64,000 nucleotides of DNA, from contig CAUYLG010039432.1 of the NCBI GenBank assembly GCA_963573385.1, positions 124,001-188,000 of the forward strand. The letters run 5' to 3'. Every line of letters begins with the position of its first letter. Within the stretch, counting starts at the first letter, position 1. Of the stretch, positions 53,195 to 64,000 are shown in pieces. The position numbers were made by a program, and so were the translations under genes. This DNA comes from Cacajao melanocephalus. Taxonomy: Eukaryota; Chordata; Mammalia; Primates; Pitheciidae. The notes beneath the pieces were generated by a model. That model ran no database searches. It was given only the letters and a program-made list of their open reading frames with translations, and had not been told where the DNA came from.

Positions 53195-54024
53195 CTGCAA
53201 AACATAAAACAAACCATAGTGAAAGAACTTTAGTTAGAAGGGATTTTGGATCATATGGTCTAAGTCTCTTGCTTTGCTGCCAAGCCTAGAGGAGGAGAGG
53301 AAGAGGGGATAGATAGGCCAAGGAACCTTGATTGATGTGGCATTCTCAAACACAGAGAGTCCCTGCAAGTGTCCTAACAGTCACCCTTATACATGCAGGG
53401 GGCACTAGAGGGAACAGAACACTTCACATCTTTCATTTCACCTTTCATCTCTCAAGACAGAAGCCATAGGGGGTCTCAGAAAAGTCACACAAGTCCATTC
53501 TGGACTCAAGACCACAGTCCAGTTTCTTGACTTCTACTGTTTTCATGGCATGGCTTCTCAAACCTGGCTATGCAGCCAAGCCTCCCTGGGCAGCTTTTAG
53601 TAGTACAGGTTTCTGGGTTTCACTAGAGATCTAAGGAATGAGAACATCTGGATTTTTAACACACTCCCAGGTGATACTGAAGCTACCTGTCTTTGAGCCA
53701 GCATTTGGGAACCATTGTTCTCAAGCATCACACTACAATTACTAATACTCAAGTATAACTCCCCCTTACCTACATGCCCCTCCTCTATGCTCCTTGCCCA
53801 AGTCACCTATTTCCCAGAGGTCTGTTTTCTGGGTCCTCTCATTGAGTTTGATGCTTCCTTTCCACCTCCATTGCTCCCTCTCCAATTTTACTTGATGCTA
53901 TTAGGGCTGGCACATTTTGTCCTTTCTCAGGCCACTCTCCACCCTATCCCAAGGTCTTTCCTTGAGCTGAATAATAACAATAACAACAGCAACACTAATG
54001 ATCATGATAATAATGATAACAACT

Positions 54025-54115
54025 AATGGTGAGCGATTAACAGGAGCCAGGTAGGTGTTCTAAGCACTTTAGGGGTATTTTCACATTTAAGCCTCACAAT
54101 AGCCCTGCTACTAGA
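54025..54115 (+). repeat. MIR SINE fragment
   Basis: 'ggtgttctaagcactttagg' and 'tttaagcctcacaatagccc' match the MIR order. Confidence 0.65.
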
Positions 54116-54637
54116 AACTCTTAACCAACTTCCACTGAACTGAGGCTCTTAATCCCCTCTGGGAAAAATATTGACTGAGGGCTGCGGTAGTCAGCTGCTT
54201 GCTCCAGGAGGCCTACCAGATGAGTAGAATGTTCACAAAGAATCAGTTGTCCTTGTTTTCCAAATGGCTTAAGTCAACTAAACTTGTTATTGTAATAGTA
54301 CAATGTAATTAGATGCTGCTTAAATTTGTGAGATCTGAGTGACAAAAGAGTGTCATTTTCAAAGAAACTAAGTCAAATGCTTTGAAAAACTCAATAAGGA
54401 CAAAATAGATCATTAAAGAATAAACTACAATTAGATTACGTGTAGGTGAAACACTACAAGCGTTTGGGGGATTATAAAAATCTAGGTGGATTCCTCATTC
54501 AGACTGATTCTCCTAATGACTTTAAGTTCTTGTTCTGTTTAAAACAAACAACAATTAGAAATCATAGCTAGTTCATTTGGATGTTTAAATAGAACTCAAT
54601 CAGCTGAAATATCCTCAAAGAAATGGCTATGTCAAAA

Positions 54638-55062
54638 GGTGAATGAATATTTTATTTTTTATTTTTTTTTATTGCATTTTAGGTTTTGGGGTACATGTGA
54701 AGAACATGCAAGATTGTTGCATAGGTACACACGTGGCAGTGTGATTTGCTGCCTTCCCTTCACCTATATCTGGCATTTCTCCCCATGCTATCTCTCCCCA
54801 ACTCCCCCACCTCCTGCTGTCCCTCCCCTATTTCCCCCCAACAGACGCCAGTGGGTAGTGCTCCCCTCCCTGTGTCCACGTGTTCTCATTGTTCAACACC
54901 TGCCTATGAGTGAGAACATGCGGTGTTTGATTTTCTGTTCTTGTGTCAGTTTGCTGAGAATGATGGTTTCCAGGTTCATCCATGTCCTTACAAAGGACAT
55001 GAATTCATCTTTTTTGATGGCTGCATAATATTCCATGGTGTATATGTGCCACATTTTCCCTG
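54638..55062 (-). mobile_element. L1 LINE 3' end (primate-type, reverse)
   Basis: The + strand reads 'ttaggttttggggtacatgt', 'tgagtgagaacatgcggtgt', 'ttccaggttcatccatgtcc' and 'aatattccatggtgtatatg', the reverse of the L1 3' region. An A/T-rich tail is at its left end. Confidence 0.9.
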
Positions 55063-55094
55063 TCCAGTTTTAAATATGGCAAGCAAGGGAAACC

Positions 55095-55638
55095 CTTCTG
55101 AGAAGAGGATACTTCTACAGAGGTTATAAATGAGTAAGTGAAGACATAGGTCACGTTGGTGTCTGTGGGAAGAGCATTCCAGGCCACTAAGGAAAAGAGT
55201 GAAAACACTGCTGTGGAGGCACATCTGGCAAGTCTGAGAAGGAGCAAGATGACCAGCAGGGCAGGAGCATAGGGCTGTGAGTTTATAGGAGATAAGGTCA
55301 GAGAGTTAACAGGCAGCCACACATTCTATAGGGACTTACAGGCCATTCACTGTGAAACATTGGTTCCTAAAATGAGTTATATGGGAGATATTGGAGAGTT
55401 TTGAGCAGAGGAATGATAAGATCTGACTGGTAAGTTTTCCTAGTATGCCTATTACTGCAATGTTGAGAATTCACAGAAAGAAGTATGAAGACCGCTTAGG
55501 AGGCTATTGCAATACTCTGGGAAAAATCACGGTGACCTGGGTCAGAAACATAGCAGCAGGAAACATGGTGAAACATGATGGGACTCTGGATATATTTTGA
55601 GGACAGAGTTAGTAGTACTTGTTTTTTAATAGGATGAG

Positions 55639-55674
<36 letters not shown>

Positions 55675-56500
55675 ACGCACACACAACAGAGAAAGAGGAA
55701 TAAAGGGTGACTCCAGGGTTTTTGGTCTGAACAAGTGGAAGAATAAAGCCGTTCTTCACTAAGATAGACTGTTTTAGAAGGTTTGGGTGGCAGGTGATTT
55801 TGGGAGTTCAGCTGGGGAGTTGGGGTATGCCGCACTTGAGATGCCTATGAGATATGCATGTGGAGATGTTGAGTGGGAGTTTGAAGTTGAGAATCTAGAT
55901 ACTAGCTGGAAACTAAATCTGAGAGTCATCAGCATAGAGGCAACATTTAAAGCCTTGAATCTGACTGGGATTACCAAAGAAGTAGATGTAGAGACAAAAT
56001 AGATGTGGTCTAAGAACTCAGTCCTCAGTTTCTACATCATCAAGAGATTGGTGAACAATAAAGAATTGACCACACAGACTGAAATAAGTACCTGGTGAGT
56101 TATAGGAAAGTCAGGTGAGTATGGAGTTTTAGAAGCCACATCAAGGAGAAGTTAAGAATGAAATGTGTCAGATGCTGTTGATAGGTTAAGTAGCATGAAG
56201 ACTGAGAATTTTACTATTGGATTAGTACAGATACGGTGATGATGACAAGAGCAAGAAGAGTTTCTACAGAGTGGTGGAAGCAAAAAAAAAAAAAGAGAGA
56301 GAGAGAGAGAGATACTGGAAAAAGTAACATTGACAATGCAAGAGAGAGGGGAAATCAGCCAGACCAATGCTGTCAAGCAGGCAATGGATGATCTCTATTG
56401 CGAAGTTAAGAGTTAATCTTAGCTAGGAACACAGATAGTTAATAGTAACGAGAGAGAAAGAGGAGCAAATAGGCAGAAAATAGCCAGAAAATAGGTGAGT
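55095..56500 (+). repeat. Ancient interspersed repeat, long copy
   Basis: Shows 'gcattccaggccactaagg', 'ttttgagcagaggaatgata', 'ggactctggatatattttga', 'ttgagatgcctatgagat' and 'ggagatgttgagtgggag' in order. I recognise this order from many mammalian loci but do not name the family. A GT repeat is embedded at 55,641. Confidence 0.6.
55641..55690 (+). repeat. (GT)n dinucleotide repeat
   Basis: About 16 perfect GT units followed by gcacgcacacaca. Confidence 0.98.
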
Positions 56501-57514
56501 GTGTATAGTAGAAAACTTTTGGAAGTCATCTTCTAATTGTTTCATTTGTCTCAGAGAAAATGAGCAGAAAGTTCAGGAAGTTCAGGGAAGGATGACCAGA
56601 GAATCTTGGGTTTCCTGTGATAAGGACATAAACATTGATGAGAAGCATGATGAAATTTGTCCTGATGGTCCCAAGAGTCTGGTAGAGTCTAGTCAGCAGT
56701 GGGACAGGAGGAAAGGATGGATCTTACCTGGATTTTCAAAGATTTGGCACTTTTCACTTGAGCCTTGGTAATGGAAGTATAAAGGTCATAGGGGTAGGCT
56801 TATTCCCAGCATCTGGGGATCCTTCTGGACTCTGAAGATAAAAAGCTAGAGAGGAGTTGAGGGCCAGCTCACTTTGTGAGGCTTCTTCTTAGCCCTATTA
56901 GTGGAGGGAGCTCTTCCCCAGTCCTTGGCTTCAGTAGTTATTCGATACTTGGACAAGCAAGATCTATAAATTTAAAGACAAAAGCTATTGATCCGAATAA
57001 AACACGGAAAGCTTTATACAGTAAAATAATGCTACAATAGTAATATTAAGTAGTCAGAAGACAGGGACCAAAGGCTAATAAAGTGTGCAAATGCAGAGAG
57101 CTTCTCTTTTGGATTGGTTTCTTATTTGTACTTATTTGATTCATAGCATGAGGTCAGTCCTTTTCCATTTCAATTCAATCTATTTCTATCATTTAAAGAT
57201 TATCTAAATAGGACAGATAATTTTGAGGACTTAGGGAAATTATCCACCATTTATGTGGGGCTGCAAGTTGCTCATTGAACATAGAAAGGTTGGATTTGAC
57301 AAGATAAAGCAGTATTCAGCCAATTAATTATGTAAATGTAACTATAAAATAACCAGACTGATTTGCTGATGCTGAGCCAGTGTCATTATTTTTAAGTCAG
57401 AGGTCTTATAGTATATGTTCTTTTTATAAAATAGCAAGGCTTGCTATGGGTCTCCATGCAGAAGTGAAAATAACATCATTTGATTTTTAAACAGGCTCAT
57501 CACTAATATTCCCA

Positions 57515-57755
57515 GGTAAGTGGTAATAATAATGTTAATAAGCAGTTTTTACATGTGTACTATGTGCCAAATATACTGTCATCATTCTTTAAAACGATTC
57601 TGGGATATAGGCATTATTATCCTATATTTTAGATAAGAAAACTTAAGATTAGATAGCTTAGTAACTTGTCAAAACTCAAGCAGTTATGAAATGATACAGC
57701 AGGGACTCAAATCCAACTCTGCTTTCAATGTCTGTGCTAATAACCACCAAACTAT
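57515..57755 (+). repeat. MIR SINE (nearly full)
   Basis: 'gtgtactatgtgccaaatat', 'ttatcctatattttagataa' and 'agcagggactcaaatccaac' follow the MIR consensus along its length. Confidence 0.8.
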
Positions 57756-60700
57756 GGCGTTGTTTCAACTTCTATGTTGAACTTCTTACTCTAGACAAAG
57801 CAGTCAGGATCGCTTTATGAGTAAGCAGGGTAGATAATTACTTATGCACAAAAGATTAAGTCTACTTCCTCTCAGTTCATCATTATAATTTCAGTCTTTT
57901 GGGTCATGGTGTTTTAGTCTTTGAGAATCCATTTATGTTTAAAATGCTATTACTTGTGGAAAGGGTCATTAATTTAGCCATTATCAGCTAACATCTGTAT
58001 TATTTAGTCAACTATGTTGCATTAATTGCCAGACAGTTTGACTCCCCCAAGAGGGAAAATATTTATCCCAGATAAGACCTGGAGGTTGGAGAGATCACCA
58101 GGAAATGTGTTAAGAGGAAGAAAATGTAGACTGGTAGGGAGGTCGTAGGCCAGAAATTTTACCTACTTCAGAATTTGACTCAGTCTCCTGTTTCAGGTCA
58201 GATTAGGTAATTTTACAGCTAGAGTGGCATTTATAGACCAAACACTTCAATATTCTCATTTTATAGATTAGAAAATCGAGTCCTAAGATCACACAGTGGG
58301 ATAGACAGAAAGGTAGAATTACAATTTATAGATTAGATCCCTTCCCATTATAAGACTGCCATATTAGGCTGTTGTCAGATTATAACCATTGAACCTTAAT
58401 ATATTCACTCTCCTCTCTTTTGGAGTCTGAGCTATGAACATCTTTTTCCTTCCTTTCCTCATTTCATTCAGGGTTTCTTTGATTTATGATGCAGTGAACT
58501 GATCTTTAGTTCTTATCTTCCCTCAACCCTTTGTGAGATATCAAATCCAATTCCACTAATCTAGAAATTTTACCTTAAAAGCTATGCAAAAGAAAATCAG
58601 TTACTATCACACTAATAGGTCTAGAAAAAAGCATGCAAAGCTAAATTGCACCATCTTGCTTGAAACAATTCTAGTTGTCAGTATTAGGGATCTTGTCAGA
58701 AGAAAGAAAATGCACAAACAGCAACCCCAGAAATGCTGAGAAGCTAGCTGAAACTCACCTTTTTCTAAAATCTTACATTCTTCCAAGGAGAATTCAAAAT
58801 ATTATTTGCTCTAATTTTCTGGGAAGATTTTGATTTGGAGATATGGGTGGAAAACAGTGAATATGCAGTAGTAGGTACTAAATACATAAAGAAACAGCTT
58901 TTGTTTTAGAATCTACATATAGAAGCATATGAAATCTTTTAACCAAGTAGTTTTAACTATCCACGACCAAACAGAAAATCTCAACAGCCCAAATTACCAT
59001 TCATAATTCTATTAATTACCACACTTAATGTGTTATGCAAATTCTACCAAATAAATAATAAAACTGATCTCATAACCAATGATGATTCATCTAATCAAGT
59101 TTCTAAATCCTGCTTCATCTACTTGGACACTAAAGCAAGACAGAAATGAATAGATTTAATGTCCTTTGAGGTCATGTGGAATTTGAAGCTATTGATGGGA
59201 ATTTACCTATGGGGGTTAGTCAATAGGTCATTTTTCTGGGAAAGTGGTAGCCAGATAGATAATGAACTTTGCATCTACATCTGGTTCTCACTTTGAAGTC
59301 TAGTTTAAAATCAGTGACCAAAATGAAAAAAGTGTTTAGTATTTCATTGCCATTTTATATAGATAACTGACCTGTACCAAGAAAGGCAGAGATAATCTGA
59401 ATGTGGACTACAGGGTTTTTAAAAATGCTTGCAACAGAATCTAATCTGATTCCTGAAGGCATATTTTGTAAATAGAGGACTGAGAAGAAAGGCTGCCCTA
59501 ATACCAGTTCAACTCAGATGGTGACAGAAAATGTATTCACATAGATTCTGATGTGTCTCCTTTGTCAAACTGAGTTCAATTATGGCTGAAATTAATTTGA
59601 TGAAAATGCAAAAATTATTTTAAAACTTGTTAGAAACAAAGGAGAATATGCCTGTAAATTAACAGGTATTGATATATTTCTCAAAGACTTAAAAGAGTAA
59701 CAAACACATCAAGCAGCCTGAAGACTTTAAAGTTTCTTTCCAGTTTGGTCTAACTTTTAGTCCGCATCTTGGATCTGTTACTAAATGAGAAAGTAAATCT
59801 GACCCCCTTGTAGAGTTTACTATTAATAGAGAATGGTATGTTTATAAAAAACTAACCTGTGTAATATGTAATCAAGAAGTGGTGGAATCAGAATCTTGCT
59901 AGTTTAGATGTATAATGGAGTATATTATTTTTAAATTTTATCTAGTTTTTTTTTGCTATATATCTGTACCCACTAAATACAAAATAATGACTTTATGTTT
60001 ATAAAATGTATATAATTATACATGTTATTCTTGTCATCCAGAGAGTAGGCAACATGGGTACAGTAAGGTGGAGTCATCAGCTCATTAGTATAGTCATGGA
60101 GAAGTTCAGACACTTTTTTTTTGTATTAGAATTGTTTCTTTAAATATTAATTATATTTTAATTACTGTGCTGAGAGTAAATAAATTTTCTTTAATTAAAA
60201 TCAACTTAGCTTCTTATAAGACTTCATCCTTCCTCTATAAAATTCCCAAGTTTATTTAAGAAATTCCCACCAGCTTTTGGATCTCTGGGTATTCTTCAGG
60301 TACATAACAATGATTAAAATATAAAGCATAGAAATGATAAATTATTGAGATGAATTAAAAAATAACCTTGACTTTGGTATTTTTAATTCATCTTTAAACC
60401 TGAATGCATTTTACTAAACTGATCAAAATAAACACATTTAGAATAGGAGGATAAGTCTTAAGATTCAGTTAGAACTAGTCAAAGATTTCTGTGAGTTTTT
60501 TTGGAGACAGAATGTAATTGATTTAAGTGATGGGGAAGTGGAGGTAAAGACAGGAAGTAAACCATTATTCAAAATGATTGTTTTTAAATAAAATAAATAT
60601 CACCCTTAATTCTGCTGTCACAGTTGAGAGTGATAGAGGATAACATTTATGAGTAGTGTATATGGCAACCATCTATATTCACAGACATAACTTACTGTTT

Positions 60701-60914
60701 CATGAGGATCTGACGTCTACTACTTAAATATGAGGTAGTATTTCCATTTTGGCTATATTCATTAGAGCTAAATGAGTGGTTATATATCACCAAAAATGAA
60801 GGGGGAATGTCATCCCAATGGAGAAACTGCCAACCTTGTTCTGTTGGTCTATTAGGTCCCCCTCAAAGATGGGGTGGTATTGCTACTGCCAGTGTGGCAA
60901 AATGAGGACACTGA

Positions 60915-61268
<354 letters not shown>

Positions 61269-61649
61269 AAAATACAGTTTTTGATTTTATATTTGTATGC
61301 ACAGGAATGGATTTTCTGCTGAGAAACCCTTTACATTGTACCAGTGGAAACAGACTCAATGGCTTAGAAAACATAGAATCTTTGTTTTGTGCAAGTAAAG
61401 AAAGGAACCTATACAATTATGTCTTACCAAGGGAAAAGGGGAAAGGTAATGTTTCCAATAAAATAAACAGAGGACACTATATAATTTTGGAAATACGGAG
61501 CATATAGGTTAAATAATTAGAAGAGAGAAAATAATATAAATTGAGGAATGGATTTTTGATCTTTCAGAGAAACTAATGTAAATTAAGGGATGAACTTTTG
61601 ATCTTTCATATTTGTTATAAGCCAGGCACTTAATTTTAATTATGTGGGT

Positions 61650-61770
61650 TTCTTTTTTTTTTTATTTGTCTTGCTCTCCTTCCTTCTTCTCACCCTCCTC
61701 TGCTCCCTTTCCTCCCTCCTACCCTCCCTCCCTCTCTTCCTTCCTACCTTCTTTCCTTCCTTCCCTTATT
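61650..61770 (+). repeat. Polypyrimidine (CTTCC)n-rich tract
   Basis: About 110 bases of almost pure C/T with ttccttcc and ccctccctcc units, preceded by T10. Confidence 0.93.
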
Positions 61771-64000
61771 TATTTTTGTTTGAAGGTAGGGGCGAGAAAA
61801 GCATTGGAACATGAGTTGTCAAGAGAAAATAGATAAGAGAGCGGGCATAAACTTTTCTTCCCATTTTATTTGACAGAAAAGAATAAAAGATGGTAAAGGA
61901 AGGTAATAACTATTGACCCTCAGTATTAACTTTGTTCTCTTGGGTAAGCCCATAATTAGGTTGTTCTTTAAAATGCATATTATGTAGTTAGCAGCAGACT
62001 CTAGCTTAGATCAGATAACTCCTTGTGTAGGCAGCTTTTAAAATGTACATCATGTACCAAAATAACTTTTCTGGTCTATTGGGTAAATATGTATTAAAGT
62101 AATTTTAAAAATACTTATGTACTCAATAGGCTGAAAGTGGTCAATGGTTTAATGAATAGTCATACATTTAAAAAAATGTATTATTATTTATGCACTGACC
62201 TGAGTGAGAAAGTCTTAAAAATGACATGTTCTTGTTGATTGTGTAATTCTGCAGTAAAATCTTAAAAGTATTTCAGGAGAACAGGAGCCAATTTTGAAAT
62301 TACATTATCTCATCCTCTCTTCACCTCATTTTTTCTGTGTGCTCTTCCTCTTATGGGATGTATTTTAATAGTCTCATTTGATAGCCTCCCTGCTGGCCTA
62401 ATTTCATTTTCATAGATTAAAGCTGATTTACATTTTAATTGTAATTTTAGTGTAGAATTTATCCTATGTTGATTCATAGTGTCTGGCACATAGTAGGCAC
62501 TTAGTCAATATCTATTGAATGGCTTGTTTTTATATTTTGTGTCAATTTTGCAAGCAGACACTATAACCTTGTGCCTACTATATGCTGAGCACAGTGTAAG
62601 ATATCATTCAGAAGTTTTTCTCTTACACAAAGGGCTTATATAGATCCAGATTCTACTTTCAGCTTTGTCAATTATTAGCTGCCTCTGATGAATTAGCTCT
62701 CTCTCTCTCTGCATCAGTTTCCTCATCTACAGAAGGGGAACAATAACTCCAATCTTGCAGATTTCTTAATGGGATCTGTTGAAACTCTATATGCAAAATA
62801 CTAAGCACAGTAACTGATGCCTGTGAGCCCTCAGCAATGCCTTTTCTCTCTCCACCTGAATTTCCACCCAGAAGCAAAGGAAATACTCATTTCTAGGCAA
62901 CAGAAGTTTCCAAACTTCACAGTACCCTAATCACAAATATCAAGAAGAAAAAATTAACAATCCAATACATAGGCATCAGCCTCTGCTGTGAGGAGCATAA
63001 TTCTTCAATAATTTTCCAAGTCCCGTTTCCAGACTACGATCCCCTGTAGACACCAATCTCTGTCATCAGCACTATCCTTGTCGGTTCCTCTTGCCCTCCC
63101 CTCCCAGGGTGGTTCCACCCCAATATTTGGGTTATTTTCTTCCCTTCTTCTCACATATCCCATGGGAGTTTTTCTTTTCTTTTTTTTTTTTTTTTTTTAA
63201 GTCAGCCTTCAAGATCCTTTCTGAATTTCAGAAAATTCCACAAATAAACAAACTACCCTCCCAAGAGTCAGGTTTTCTAAGAGCAAACAGGGGTAATGAT
63301 ATCTGCTGCAGCACAACACAGTAAATAGGGTTTTGAGAATAAGCATTATTAACATGCTCACTGAGCTGCCTCAAATCCTATTTAGAGGAAGGCATGGCAT
63401 AAATAAATAAACATGCTTCCTGGATCCTTACTGTCTGAGGTTTAGTGAGCCACTTCAATCTTGGAAAGGCATTAAAATTGCTGGTACATAATTGGATTTG
63501 TTTTGCTATTAGGGTACAGATTTCTACCTTTTTCCATGTAGGTCACATTCACGAAGTAGAAGCAGTCTTATTGTGATAGAAATGCTATCAGCGATGTGAC
63601 TCTTGGGGTCACCTGAAGGATAGAGAAAGGGAACCAAGGGATGCAAATCTTCGTGTTCCCACTTACTCTTAATGCATGCCTGTTTTTTCAGCAGATGCTG
63701 GGAAAGTGGATAGGCTAGTAGTTCAAGGGCTCATTGTTATTGTGTTGGCAAAGGGTGTGTATACTTTATATCCTCCACAGTCTTGGATTGGAAGGCTTTA
63801 ACTTGTTAAATGATCTTATTTGAAATGCAAATCTAATCTGTAACTTACTTTTACCTGTTGTAATATTACTGTTATATATTTGGACTGGTAAGCTGTTCTA
63901 AAATGTGTTGCATTCAGCTGTACATGACTGTTTTTAATAAGAAATTATTATTTTTTTAAACCATCAGCAGCAGAAAGCAGTTTTCCCTTCCCAATAGAAA

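Noticed and set aside
58700..58830. Candidate minus-strand exon with donor gtgagt at about 58,757
   Set aside because: All three frames between the nearest AG and the donor contain stops.
59870..59930. Possible 42-bp minus-strand exon (KILIPPLLDYILH) before gttagt
   Set aside because: Very short, with a weak polypyrimidine tract and no link to a known GDPD4 segment. Too little to support.

Overview
The window is primate nuclear DNA. It has intron-split genes, ten or so Alu elements (some full length), and MIR, L2, MaLR-LTR, L1 and Tigger1 remnants. The coding exons match human MYO7A as I remember it, with about ten amino-acid differences. That points to a non-human primate rather than human; I cannot fix the species from sequence alone.

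Positions 1 to about 43,875 hold the 3' two thirds of MYO7A (unconventional myosin VIIA, the Usher syndrome 1B / DFNB2 / DFNA11 gene) on the + strand. All 34 exons equivalent to human exons 16-49 are present and intact. They total 4,851 coding bases, i.e. residues 600-2215 plus stop. The encoded order is: end of motor and converter, five IQ motifs, charged single alpha-helix, MyTH4-FERM, SH3, MyTH4-FERM. The reading frame is open across every junction. All introns are GT-AG except the one after exon 38 (31,656-32,501). It begins ATATCC, ends AC and carries an exact TTCCTTAAC branch site, so it is a U12-type AT-AC intron. Two known MYO7A splice options are also visible: a 38-residue alternative acceptor in exon 35 and a tandem donor in exon 46 that drops Val-Lys.

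The MYO7A introns contain the mobile and repetitive DNA. The main items are an ATCC tetranucleotide array (6.84-7.2 kb), a 38-bp minisatellite (9.64-9.83 kb), an Alu ending about 20 bp before exon 24, and a Tigger1 DNA transposon split by an Alu (13.7-15.6 kb). Further on are a TG repeat touching the exon 29 donor, a broken KRAB/C2H2 zinc-finger retrocopy inside a TGATGG microsatellite (20.0-22.2 kb), MaLR LTRs, and a GGGGCT run able to form a G-quadruplex (37.34 kb).

From about 45.1 kb to the end the DNA is more AT-rich and mostly non-coding. On the minus strand I find what looks like the 3' end of GDPD4, the tail-to-tail neighbour of MYO7A in human 11q13.5. It consists of a terminal coding exon (45,497 to about 45,866) and an 83-bp exon encoding a hydrophobic segment (53,112-53,194) with good splice sites. 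The rest is intron with Alu, L1, MaLR, MIR and an ancient interspersed repeat, plus a striking 38-bp inverted repeat at 47,301-47,382. No CRISPR array, tRNA, rRNA or bacterial-type feature was seen.
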